Source: Pisaster brevispinus (Eukaryota > Echinodermata > Asteroidea > Forcipulatida > Asteriidae). Taken from it: DNA of 64,000 nt. Both the position numbers and the translations under genes were made by a program. Shown here piece by piece: positions 47,926 to 60,100 of the stretch (the first letter of the stretch is position 1; the number at the start of each line of letters is the position of its first letter). The stretch covers positions 14,044,742 through 14,108,741 of the forward strand of contig JAMKCF010000003.1 in NCBI GenBank assembly GCA_023634235.1. The letters run 5' to 3'. The notes beneath the pieces were generated by a model. That model was not told where the DNA came from. It saw only the letters and a list, made by a program, of their open reading frames with translations, and did no database searches.

Positions 47926-48664
47926 TACCAACTCTCAATATCGCCCCCGTTTGCTGAAATCCTACTCTCCGTCCGGGCACACAACTCGGTTCGAGATATT
48001 TTCACACAAAATGAAACGTGTGCTTTGCTAGTTTATGCATTACACTGAAATTTGACTGGAACATAATTTGAGCAGGAAATAAACTAATTACAGGAAACCT
48101 TGGCGAATAATTTAAGTCTAAATCACGATCCATATTTTTTCATAAGTTCCAGGCATCGTGGAAATAATAGAACATTAATCTTCTCGTCTTGCATTTTGAC
48201 GGCTGTTTCATGTTCCAAATCAACTTTTATGGGAACAGTCAAACATACAGAACTGCTATTGCAGTGACGTTTACCGGTTTACCAATAAATTGATGGCAAT
48301 TTGTCATCACACTGGAATTATTGGGGCGAGGGCTTAAATTGTCATAAATGATTCATTCTTAATTCAGATTGTGCTATTTGTTATTAAGAAAAGTAAACAA
48401 CCAGCATGGTTAAAACAACTCATGGGGGAATATGCGGTCTGGGAGGAGGGTACAGTTTTCTCAATTAACCTATAGGAAGGCAATTTCCTTTCCACCATGA
48501 TTATCCTAACTGTTCATGAGGTTGGTTTTTTTTTACAGTCTCTGTCTTTCTTTTGATCATTGACGCATCTGGGAATTTATTGGCAGCTCCAAGCTCTACT
48601 TTAAATATTGTTCTCTCGATCTGGTAATGAAACCAGGAACCCCTAAAAGGCAGTGACATGAGCA

Positions 48665-48840
48665 GGGCCCAATTTCATAATGCCTGTAAGCACAAACAAC
48701 TTTTGCTTAGCAAAAAGAGGCTACCAGCTAAAATACCATACAGTTGCAAATGCTGCGAATGGTTCCCCAACCAGTTCTTACTTAGCAAAAAAACTCGCTT
48801 AGCAGAATTTTTTGCTTGACAGCTTTATGAAATTGGGCCC
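48665..48840. repeat. Fold-back MITE, 'gggcccaatttcata' family
   Basis: It begins GGGCCCAATTTCATAATGCC and ends AGCTTTATGAAATTGGGCCC, with 'cttagcaaaa' units inside. The 15-bp tips are nearly exact inverses. Confidence 0.8.
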
Positions 48841-49039
48841 AGGGAGGCAAGACCCTCCCCCAAAAAACAGAACTAATAAAAAGTGAAAAAATACAAAATA
48901 AAATAAATTTTAAAACATGTCTTAAAAAAATGCAAAAATGAATGATTCAACACATTAAACAGCCCCACCACCACAAATGAAGTTGTTTCCCCTGCTTGCC
49001 CCCCCCCCACCCCCAATGAAAGTGTCAGGTTTCGTCACT

Positions 49040-49740
49040 GCTCACTAAGCAATTAGCACTCAAATTCATTCCAATTGGTTATCCAGTTGGAAATAATTGG
49101 ATTGAGTAGGTATTGAGCTGGTGTGAGTTGGTTTATATTGGAGTACTGAATTTCCAATTAGAATACAATCTTAAACCAACTCAGTCCAATTGGAAATCCA
49201 ATTGGAGTCAGTTGGCTTGATTTAATTAAATTGCACTTTATAGTTGGAATTTGTTTCTAACAATTGGAAATTACACCTCCCAAATTTTTTCTAATTGGAA
49301 ATTTTATTTCCCAACAGGGTCCAATTGGGAAAAAAATCTTCACTTTATTCCAATATTACCAACTGGATTTAGAATTAGTTAATTGCACTGGTGTAAATCC
49401 CTCGAGTGGGGTGGGATATACTATATCCCCATAAGTTTTTGGACTGTCAGCCCAATGGGTATAAATTACTTTTTTTGCTCATTTGTCCAATGACCGGCAT
49501 CAATCTGTCTGAGTATTAAGCTGTCGGGCCAATGGGCTGTCAGACCAGTGGGTAAAAACTTAGTTTTGGGAGTAGTTGAAAATATCCAATTGGGTCTAGT
49601 TGGGGAAAAAAAATCAAACTGAATCCAACTGAGTACGACTGAGTCCAATTGTGTCCAATTGGTTTTGTGCCGATACACAACATAGGAAAAATTCCAATAG
49701 GTTCCAATTGGAAAATTGAATTGGAAATTTTGGCAAGGGA
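49040..49740. repeat. CCAATTGG-rich tract
   Basis: The hexamer AATTGG occurs at least ten times in 700 bp, mostly as CCAATTGG or CCAATTGGAAA, on a background of 'gagt.caattg' variants. Spacing is irregular, so this is not a simple tandem array. It lies 1.1-1.8 kb upstream of the SGSM start codon. Confidence 0.75.
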
Positions 49741-50089
49741 AAGAAGATCATGAAGAAATGCTAACCCTTTGGTTCAAAATGAGACACTTCCCCTGTTATT
49801 CAAAGCCTTAAGACAGACATACAAATGTAGCGATCAAACTAAACTATTTTGTTTTCCAATTTATTTATATTTATGACTTTTTAAAGCTTACTTATCTTAC
49901 TTACTTACTTACTCGGATGTATTAAAGATGGATTTATTCGCACAAAGTTGTTTGAAGTTAGAATTTAAGGGTGTTGCTTAAGACCTCCTATGGTTCAACG
50001 CATGATGATGCAGCAATCCAGATGTAGACAACTAATTTGGACACGCCCTTGTCCTTTACAGCGGAGGAGTCATTATGTTTGTACGTTTC

Positions 50090-50580
50090 AAAACAAGAAC
50101 AGCTTTTGCATACTTAACTCTTTCAGAAAAAGAAAGCCATTTTATTTTTGTAACTTCTATTTGCTTCAAACAACTCTTTACAACTAGAATTGTTTTGATT
50201 ATTTCGGCAGTGATGGAGAAACTTGTATCCTTGGGGAAGGAAACATCCATTTGTCTAGAAACAACATGTAGATTAACCGATAATAAAAATAGTTGAAAAA
50301 CCTGACAGCTTTTCTTGATTTTTATTTCCTTTTTCTGAACACTTAATTCTTTCAGAAAAAAAAGAAGAAATTCTAAGGCTTGGAAACATTTCTGCTCTTC
50401 TTGTTGTAACTTCTCTACCTCAAACAACTCTTTACAGTTGGAACTTCTTAAAAAATATTTTGTTGGCAGTGATGGGGAATTTTTATCCTAAAGGAAAGTA
50501 TGTGGTTGTCTAGAGAAACACATGTAAAATATCCCATAATGAAAATGGTTTGAAAACCTAACAGCTATTCTTGATTTGCA
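50090..50580 (+). repeat. Diverged tandem duplication, about 245-bp units
   Basis: Unit 1 (from about 50096: gcatacttaactctttcaga, caaacaactctttacaacta, aacctgacagcttttcttga) and unit 2 (from about 50337: aacacttaattctttcagaa, caaacaactctttacagttg, aacctaacagctattcttga) align over their length. Confidence 0.7.
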
Positions 50581-52033
50581 TTTTCACTCATCATTGTTTT
50601 GCTGTCACCATTTTCACAAACTGCAAATTCATTTAAAAATACATAATAGACAAATCAGTGATTTTACACGTTATCATTGCATCAACTTTTCCCCACAAGT
50701 TTCAAGTCATAAAATGTCAGTGTTTCCTAGTGACATAATATCACCATATTTAAGTTTTGAGATTTCAAAAACAGCCTTGGATTTGCCACTGACGTATGTA
50801 CCAAAGAGTTAAAGCTCTATGAAACGAACATTTGAAAAGTTGGAACGATGGACACTTCACTTAGTGAAGAAAATTTCCCTAAATACAAGATGCTAAAGAA
50901 GAGTTTGACCCACACATTTTATTTTCTGAAGAACAATCACCGTGTCAGCAGGTTTCTGTTTTTGGGGGTTTTTTTAAGCAAAAGATGAACTTTTCAAAAC
51001 AATCAGTCCTACAAATATGCATCTGAAGAGTTAAAGCTGTTTGCAGTGGATTCTTGAAAAGTTGGAACAATAGAAACTGAACTTGCCAAAGAGCAAATGC
51101 CTATATCAAAGGTATCTCAGATGCTTAAGAAGAAATTGACTATACATTTAGTTTTCTCAAGAATCACCATGTAATAGATAAACTTGATATTGAAGCAATG
51201 ATCGATCAGCAAATCCAGGATATCCAAGTTAAAATTCTAAATGGAAATCTTGGATACAGAGAAGGTAGACCTAATATATGAAGGAGATATTTCAGACATT
51301 CCATTTGTTACTTCCTTTTTAGTTATCCTTATATCCTGTAATCTTTGTTGCTATCAGCATTCAGCAATATAATTTCCATTTAAATGTAGGTGTTTGTTTT
51401 ATAGTTGGAAGACATTTTTAAAGAAATAAATGCATACAATGTAATAATTTAAAGGCACAGCTGGAAACTATAATGTAAAACATGTGAACAGACTGATTAT
51501 TGAATTGAATAGAAGCAACAAATTTGTCACATTGGTGTAAGCCCTAAAAGTTTTAAATTCTCCAAAGGTAAGGATACCGTAGCATTCAGTGTTAAAAGAT
51601 TTAAAAATCCAAGTTGACCAAACTGTCCTGATACACTCACTTTTGAAGGCCATGAATTAAAACTTTTCAAATTAGTAGAAAACATTGCTCAAACATTTTT
51701 GATTATAGCAGCAATTTATTGGTTTTAAACAAGCTTTGAATTGACTTCTTATAATTGGCCAGAAGATTAAATCTGGTCACTGTGAATGACACAGAGCCGA
51801 AAAAGGTCACCAATAGGTCAATATTTACAGCTAGTAAAGTTATACAAAACATTCCATGGTCTTTGAAATACCCTGGAACCACAAAAGGGATGGGCTGCAA
51901 ACAGGTGACTATTATTGGTGTATAATGTATGAAGGCATAGGTAGGTTTAATGCCGATTTCAGGGATCCTTTTCAAATACTAGACCGCTCCATTTTTTTCT
52001 TTACAGCCTGCCGATTTATAAAATTGCTCTCGA

Positions 52034-52440
52034 AGTTGCATTGACTAAATGTTTGCACAGTCAGATGATAAACATGTATACTTCAGACTAGTATAATATT
52101 TCAAGATTTTTGCAAAGGCATGCTATTCAACAGTTAGGCTCACATTACCTCACATCTTTAGAACTTACTGGCTCACATTGAAGAGAAAAAAAAACAGGGG
52201 TTGGGGCAGTAAAAATTACAAACTGATAGTTAAAGTGCATTTTTCTGGTTTTATGGTTTAAAGGTTTTTTATGGGGTTTTTTCTGACATGTTGGTCGGGG
52301 CACAGTTGAAGTTGCACTGACTTAACGCTTGCATATCCAAACAATAAACATGTATACTTTCGATGCATTTTTCTGGTTTAATGGTTTACAAGTTTTCTGG
52401 TGTTTCTGTATGTTTAATATTTGTTTAAATTGTTGCGCAT
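52034..52440 (+). repeat. Diverged duplication, about 275 bp apart
   Basis: 'gaagttgcattgactaaatg ... ataaacatgtatacttcaga' at 52034 recurs as 'gaagttgcactgacttaacg ... ataaacatgtatactttcga' at 52310. 'gcatttttctggttttatgg' at 52237 recurs as 'gcatttttctggtttaatgg' at 52362. Confidence 0.65.
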
Positions 52441-52689
52441 GTAATGAGCAGCATATTTAAACAATTAAAGTGCGCATTATAAATAAATCAATCACCATTA
52501 TCACCTATAGAATGAACCTCCAAATTTAAGTCTATAGACAACATGATTTATTATGCAACTCTAGGATGAAAATAAAATGATTAGAAAATTAATAATGATA
52601 AAATATCAATTTAAAATTATCGAAAAATCTTTTAAGGATGGACTACTGAACACGACCCGGTGCATTGTGGTGCTTTAGAAGACATTTCG

Positions 52690-52845
52690 CACATGAACGA
52701 CATTTTAATAGGGCGCCCTCTCCTAGAGGTCACAAGGAGGTTGTTCATTGGCCAATCCTGTGCAACGCGCGTACACATCTGTGCGTTTCGATTGTTTCGT
52801 CCCCGTTTTACCTCTAAGATGGCGGCTGGATGACGTCAATGCATA
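52690..52845 (+). repeat. 'gggcgccctctcctagaggtc' repeat, copy 1
   Basis: 'agggcgccctctcctagagg', 'ttcattggccaatcctgtgc', 'cgtttcgattgttt' and 'cataaggtc' align in order with 62600-62755. Confidence 0.65.
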
Positions 52846-53406
52846 AGGTCTATCTATTACTATACCTCATACATATTCACGAGTGCTAGAGCCAAAGTCT
52901 CACTGGTCCATTCACCGTCAACATACTTTCTGTTGTTCACCAAGCACTTGCGCACAATTAATATTCACACACAGGATAAATAAGCAATCACAGTAGACCA
53001 AAACAGGTGCAACAGTCTATGACCCATACTCTTGAGGAAGCAATCATGGAAATGTCAAACTAGTGTAGTACGCATGCACAAACATCACCCTAAGCTATAT
53101 TACACATTCAAATATAGTGGCACAAATAAATTTCAATTATACAGAATTATTACACCCCTTACAAAAATTCTGCCTTTTCATTGGTTTAGAGCGCGTCACA
53201 TGATATGTTCTTGTTTTACTAGAAACCCGGCGGCCGTGTGATAGTCGTTTGCCATGGAATAGTCGACTATTCCATGGCGCGCGCAGTACCCAGACGTCTT
53301 TTTTACCCACCTCGAACTTAATCAGTTGTGCATCTGTGTATCTGAAATGCGCGTACGAACGTTACGTGTACGAGGATGATAAATAGTCTGTTGGGGGTGT
53401 TATAAA

Positions 53407-53600
53407 ACAAATATTGACTGCTTTTATTCGTGCTATGGTTAAAACTCCGACTCCCTCGGTGATCCCTGGACCACTCCCTCGGTGATCCCCGGACCATTCC
53501 ATTTTCCCTCGGCTGCCCCTCGGGAAAATAGAACGCTCCGGGGATCACCTCGGGAGTCGTAGTTTTAACCATAGCACTCGAAGCAGTCAATATTTGTATA
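53407..53600. repeat. Palindromic element
   Basis: Left arm ACAAATATTGACTGCTTTTA, GTGCTATGGTTAAAACT; right arm AGTTTTAACCATAGCAC, GAAGCAGTCAATATTTGT. The centre holds direct copies of 'ccctcggtgatccc.gg'. Confidence 0.75.
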
Positions 53601-53866
53601 CTAGAGGACTATGAGGTAAAGTAAGACAAATATATCATGGTATATGTCAGGCAGACAGTTGATCAGCTCCCCTCATTAATGAGAGTTGACAAACAAGTTT
53701 GTCAACTTTCACTACCTGAGAGAGCTGTCCACCCCAAACACACCATGTTATATTTGTATACTATAATAGGCCACAGCAACCATAGATTATAAGTAACACT
53801 GATATTTAGGTTTTGACGGGTAAAAAGTAATCAACCCTTTTAGTCATTCGTTCTGGTAAATCAAAT

Positions 53867-53872
53867 TTTAAT
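53867..53872 (-). other. Possible polyadenylation signal of the carboxypeptidase gene
   Basis: The minus strand reads ATTAAA here, about 92 nt after the stop codon. It is the nearest signal-like hexamer. The hexamer alone is weak evidence. Confidence 0.3.
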
Positions 53873-53963
53873 CCCTGATATCGTTGCTTTTGTCTAAGAT
53901 TAAATTCAGTCATTTATAGTCTAGGATACTTCAGTCAAATGAATCAACCTTGATCCCAAACCC

Positions 53964-54148
53964 TTAATTGTTCATGGCATATTCTACTGCAGCTAGGGTA
54001 GCGATATAAGCCTCCTCCCCAGACGGCATGATCTGATCTTCGGGGAGGAGGAATCCGTGGTTCCCCTTGTCCCTAAGCTCCACAACGTAGGAATACTTGG
54101 CCCCAAGAGTTGCATAAGCCCAATCACAGCTAGCACCAGCGGCTTCAT
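53964..54148 (-). CDS. Carboxypeptidase last exon with catalytic Glu and stop
   Basis: The exon encodes [20 protein letters not shown], then [19 protein letters not shown], and ends EYAMNN and TAA. The E of ELRDKG matches catalytic E270. Relative to bovine CPA there is one extra residue in the loop before KYS, and Cys sits where I255 would be. The stop codon is at 53964-53966. Confidence 0.97.
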
Positions 54149-57100
54149 CTATTGAAGAAAAAAAACACACAGAAAAAACCAAGATAAATCACAATTTCAA
54201 TCCTCAAGAAGAATACGATGCTTTGCATTTGGGGAAAAGTAAACCATGACCTTCAATGGGTCCCAGCGTCTCATCCAAAAGACTGGGGTGGGCTGATGAT
54301 ACACACGTGCATTGGACTTTTCCCCCTAACCTAATAATCCCCAGTTACCTCTTCCTGTTTACAAAAGATTGGACTATCAATAATAATGATGTACTGTGTA
54401 AGTCCATGGCAAATATTTATTGCAATATTCTTCTCACTTGTTGAAAAAGATTATCCATGGAGCCTCCATGCTTTATCAAATCGCGCGTGTACATGTTGTG
54501 ATTGTGCGCATTGCGCCGACTGCAGTACAATCGTTCCCATCAAACATCACTACATCCAGAACAAAAATTTGTAGGAGCTTAATCAACCTATCCCAGCGGT
54601 CTTGGATGAGACCGGTGGGGGTGAGCGAAACTATGACCCTGTTTTAAACAGTGGCTTCAGCTCCAGTTGCAAATTTGAAACCTCATACAGAAAACACACA
54701 TTTTCAAAGTGACTGACTGATCCTAAGCCAAAAGCCCTTTTCACACCAAAAAAAAACCCCAACATTCCTTGCGACGAATTTAACGAGCGCTGAAGTCATC
54801 CCACACCTGACCGCTTTCGCAAGCTTTCACACAACACCAAGTAAAAATGTGACCACGTTCCATGAGACTAGAGTACAGACTTAGCTGGTTACCACTGAAC
54901 TATAGAGTTTTTGTTCTTAAACAGCGCTAGTACCAGTTAAATGATGACGTATGTCGCGTGTGCACAGTGTGTCGCGGTAAAAAATCAACCGTGTAAACAT
55001 TCTTCAAAATGGCTGACACTCACGAAGACGTTGGGGAGTCCATTCATAATACTATGCTCGTAATATCCTCCAAAAAACGACCGGCGAAGACATCAACCAA
55101 AGATAAGAGTAAGAAGGCCAAGAAATCTTGGTGCTACGAGGAAACGATTGCCTTGATAAACATTATGGAGAAGGAAACCACCCAATCTAAAATGGATGGT
55201 TTGACCCAAAATGGCCATGTTTGGCGGGAAATCACGGACGAGGTGGCAAATGGTCGCAACGGTGACCAGTGCCCGGTAACGGTGTGTAAACACACAAAGG
55301 TCGGCTCCCGAAGGTTCTTCACGCATGCGTGTTAATACTGCTTTCGCGAGGATTGTCGGTTAATAAACGACGGATCGTTTCACACGAAGGTTTGACTAGA
55401 TTCCTTGCGAAAAATTACGCTAGCGTAAGATTTTGTCGGAGGTCGGGACCTACTACAAAATTTCGCAAGGAATGTAGGCGATGTAAAATATTACTGTCCT
55501 TTCACACGAAGCCCAAATTGTAATTTTTTACAAAAAATTGTAAAATTTCGCAAAGAATGTTCGTTTTTTCCGTCGTGTAGGGCTAAAGCCAAAGTCGAAG
55601 CCAAAGTCGAAGCCAAAGCTAAAGCTATGGCTTGGGAAATTGCCTAAGAGAGGTTCCAGGCTCCTAGAGTTATGGTGAAAAGAGCCTGTTTTGAAAAAAA
55701 AAGGTAAAGACTGTCCCGAGCAACTATGGCTCATCAGGCTGTTGTTTATATCCGGTTTCATTGGCATTAAACGACTGGGAATATTTCACAAAATACTTGT
55801 TTCCAGTAACAAAAGGCCGTAAGCGATAAATTGGCTCCTGAAATAAACATATAGCATTACTGTTATATTTTTGATGCTAGAACTACCCCAAAGGTAGTAA
55901 AACACAATCCCTGATTGGTTTCCCTGAAAAGCCAGGGAGATTTGTCCAAAAGAAAAAACCAAGTCAAGACCCGTCATTGCAAATGTCCAAGACCATGGTG
56001 GAATTTTGGGGGAATAAACAACATAGCGCCCTCTATTCTTCATTCCTTACATATGTGTACAGTGTACACAATCCGTTAAAATGTTGGTTGTGTGTACACC
56101 ATGGTCTTTGAACCAAGACTAGGTAGGAACTGAAAACCCACACCACATGCAAGGCTCCAGGCCGAGGCGGGATTCAAACCAAGGACCACAGAGTTGAAAG
56201 GCAGGGAAGAAACCTCAAAGCCATTCAGTGCCCAATTTCATGGCTCTGCTTACCATGGAATTCTGCACTTACAGCGCTATGTAACGCATATAATTCTATA
56301 GGCTGTAAGCGTTGAATTCCATGGTAAGCAGTCCCGTTAAATCCGGCCTTGATCACGCCCCCTGTAGTTAGGCTACAATACTGCAAGCCAGCAATGCTGT
56401 AGCTTCAAATGCAGGGTAGGAAACCTCTTCATTGTATTCCCATTGCATGAGGGAGCCTGAATACAACATGCCCAATGTTTGTTACTTAGTAACAAGATTC
56501 CCACACAAATCGTTACCAATGTAATGTTTTACTCACACAACAGCTTGGCCGACATCCCTGATACAAATGTCGTTCCATGAACACTGTGAAGTGCTTGTAC
56601 TGCTGCGTTGCCAAGGTTGCTCTGATGGATAGTAAACACACACACACACAAGGTTTAAAATTTCAAACATTTTTCCTGTAAAGATCACGTGTTGGCTTAC
56701 GTTTAGAATGGACACCAATAATCGGAAAGGAATTGTCAACTGAAAGGGTAACTGTTGACATGATCATACCAGCCATGGCTGTACATGGAATGATGAACTC
56801 TAACCCAGTTACAGTTCATGCGCGCACTGGCCTTCACACCACAATTGGTGGCGTCGTTATTCCATTGTGGTGCGACAGTCACTACACGCACACCTGCAGT
56901 GACTGGGTTAGAATTCACAACTCCATGTACAGCCACAAGCCGGCTATGATCATGAAAACAGTCCTCCTTTAACTAAGCAGTTAAATTGACTGCTACCATC
57001 TTCTGGCCCAATTCACCTGATGTAATCATCACAATAATCTTGGAGCAATTTTGGGAGTCAATGTCCCTGGGTGTTATACAGTGTAGCGCACATTTTAGGT

Positions 57101-60100
57101 GATGCGGCATTTACACGCACACCATAATTTTTGTGAAGACAGACACTCATAGTAACATCTCAGTCCCGTTGGTCTGCTGTTCTGTTTGAAAATTAAACCA
57201 ACTGCTAACTTTCAGCCAAGTTCCTGTAGAAACAATTACAGCATCATTGGCAGTCTGTGTCAAACTAAATTGACTTGAACTTGACACAGTAGCATGGCAT
57301 TTCAAACGAGCCTTACAGCTAACTTACATAGAATGGGGGGGGGTGGGGGAGGAAGTACCTGATCTAACCAGTCGACAGGATTGGGCTCCGTGTTAGAGAA
57401 GGACCATGGTGCCATCCACAGCTGTGAGTAACTGTGCCAGTCGATGAACATTCTGATCTCGCTGCCAGCGGACTTCAAGTTTGTCAGGAAGTCAACCACT
57501 CCTTTAATCTCAACTTCACTGAGCGGCTTTCCACCATGGTAGGTTTGGGTGCATGGCCATGGACTTGTACCGCTGCCTATGGTATCGGATAAAACGAATC
57601 TGAGATGATTATTGATTTCAAGAATCTTTTCCATGCAAACAGTTTGGGAAGATTGATTTTACCACAATGGCACACATTTGTGGACATTATAACCCAAATG
57701 GACAAAAAGGAATGTGTACTTGTCTGAACCAACAAGAAACATTTGCTATTTGTTTACACTTTTCCCAGTCTTTGGTTTGTCTGTTTTGCTGACAAAAAAC
57801 AGTGTTTGAAGTTTTAAGTTTGAACGATAGGCGCTTTTCAAAACCACTGCTTGGGCTTGGGCTTAGGCACTGTCAGTTATTTACGATACGTGCGCTTTCC
57901 TTACAGGGCTTCAAACAGGAGGACGGAGTCAGAGACCAAGCCCAAGGCATGAATTAAAAAAAGGACCTTAGACCCTCCTCAAGACAAAACTGTCGGCGGT
58001 TGCCACTATTTACATTTATACCTCAGGTCATTTTGGTAAGCAGTTTGCAACACCTATTTCTTTTTCCTTTTTTAAACACTTTAGAATCAAATAAAACTCC
58101 AGATGGTTTAAAAACAAACAAATAGGATCAATCAGCCTCTTTTGAAAGAAAGAATCACAACATGTAGTCACTCACCACCCCACCCGTAGGGCCAGTTTCT
58201 ATTTGGATCAGTACCAACACAACCAAAGCCAGGGTTAGGGCTGCGAGTCTTACGCCACAAACGATCCTACAATGGGGGCGAAAAATAAAGTAAAATCAAA
58301 GGTTGCTTCTCTTGAAATGTAGAAGTACATAGTATAGTTTAAAATTAATACGAAAGTAGTTGGTTTTTAGAAGTAAAATTTAACGTGCTCAAATGGCAAG
58401 AAATGTCTAATTAATTATTAAGTAACCCTTTCCTAATACCTCGGTCACAGTTAGCTTGCGATGGGTATGCGAGTAGTTTGCTAAAAATTTCTAGGCATTT
58501 ATCGGCAGGGGCCCCACGGGACTCGTTGCGGCTGCCGGGTGATTTTTGAGCATCAAGTTACTTTTAACTGGAAACCCGGTGCAGCGTTTCGCATCGCAAA
58601 CTGATCACCAACAAATCGATTGATGCTTGGCTGATGTCAGGCAGAGCATCGCACACATTCGGGTTGGCGCCAGGCCAACAGAAGGTTACAAGTTTACACA
58701 CATTTTATAACACATAGGCAGGACATCGGACGAGTGCCTGCCGGACACCGGCCAAAAAATGGGCCAAGAATTCTGTCATGGAAGTGTGCGGGACACGTTT
58801 AATCGCACTCGCTGATCTCATACACGCCGGTTGATGCCTAGAAATCGCACACGCTGCCCCATCGCTTTAATTGTGACTTAGGTACTAATCACTACCGCCC
58901 GAAACCACTCTGCCGTTAACTAACTGAACCGCACGAAACCACCCGAGATTACAAACTATTCCATACTTGGAATTTACACATGCTAGCCGGTCACACCAAC
59001 CAGCCATAGAAAAAGCACAATCTGAACACTTCAATGGTCTAAAAAAAAAAAAAGGTCACCAATGAAGAAAATAGAGTAATCTACTTCTAAAGGTACAAAA
59101 GTCGGAAGTGCAATTCACAGTACTTTAGTTTCTCCCTGTAGTATGGACCATATTGTATGTACAACACATTTCATGCACAATAATGTATGCAGTGCGACGG
59201 CGACCATGCTAACTTTCGCTGTGCTTTCACCATGCTTTTGTTTTTTTAAGTTTTTTTTAAGGAATTTACTTTGAAGAGGAATTAAATCATTATCTGTAAG
59301 TATTATAGACATTAATGGTCATTTCCAAAGGTATGTTTTGATTTACATCACATTTGTTCTGGTTTGAAACTAAGGTATGCAACACTAAAACAACCTGTAC
59401 ATTACAAATGTCCTAGTTTAGTTGATGTGTTGATGTAATTAACACCTGAAACCTTCAATTTATAAAAGCAAATAAAAAAAAATGTATAAATCAATTGAAA
59501 GATAATTTTATCTTCCACAAAACACACCAAACTTGTGTCACACAAAAATAATAATGATGAAAGTTACAATATGGTTTATAGATACTGCATTAATCCAGTG
59601 ACTTTTCCCTGTCCTGTTCCGCGAGTAAATTTATGCATAAGTGCTAAAAATAACAATGATAATACCAAAACTTATAATACCAGGCATGCAACTGCCCGAT
59701 GAAAAAAAAAGAGGAAAATTTTCGAAGCCACAATACCACACAATACGCCATTCCGGGTTTGTCGTAAAGGTACAATTGATTGTGCACTGGACACTTTATC
59801 CTCAAAATCTCCCATGATTGATACTTATTTATCTAAACACTCAAAGGTGCATACAAATGTCGAAGCTAGCTATAAAGAAAATTTGAAAAAAAAAAAAAAA
59901 AAAAAAACGGAAACTGAAGTTCGAAAACTTGAATGATCTTAACCCCTAATTTCTGCCCTTAATAATAACATGGAGGTCTATTTTACCTCCATGATAATAA
60001 TTTTTTCATCAACAACCATTTTCATGGATTCGTGAATAAAGGATCGCTTGTTTAAAACTTCTTTTGCAATACATTTTCGATTGAACATCGGTCAAACGAT

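Larger units (their letters stand above)
47917..53963. other. Intergenic region between the SGSM start and the carboxypeptidase end
   Basis: No gene is supported. Bases 47917-48664 should include the SGSM promoter and 5' UTR. The remainder carries the elements at 48665, 49040, 50090, 52034, 52690 and 53407. Bases 50581-52030 are AT-rich; short ORFs there (for example 51703-51975 minus) are hydrophobic but match nothing I know. Confidence 0.7.
54149..56536 (-). other. Carboxypeptidase last intron
   Basis: Intron of 2.4 kb. It hosts the Myb/SANT transposon remnant (54733-55584), a SINE-like fragment (56130) and a small MITE (56226). Bases 55585-56125 hold an 'aagccaaagtcgaagccaaa' simple repeat near 55586-55630 and nothing else recognised. 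Confidence 0.75.

Noticed and set aside
50056..50427. 123-codon minus ORF
   Set aside because: It crosses the boundary of a diverged non-coding tandem duplication and the second unit does not keep the frame open.
51470..51720. Decayed coding region on the plus strand
   Set aside because: Short open stretches are broken by stops and give no recognisable domain; too weak to call a pseudogene.
51703..51975. 90-codon hydrophobic minus ORF, considered as a receptor fragment
   Set aside because: Hydrophobicity follows from AT-rich sequence. No conserved receptor motif and no neighbouring exon in frame.
56733..56972. 79- and 66-codon ORFs on opposite strands
   Set aside because: Mirror translations of a palindromic MITE.
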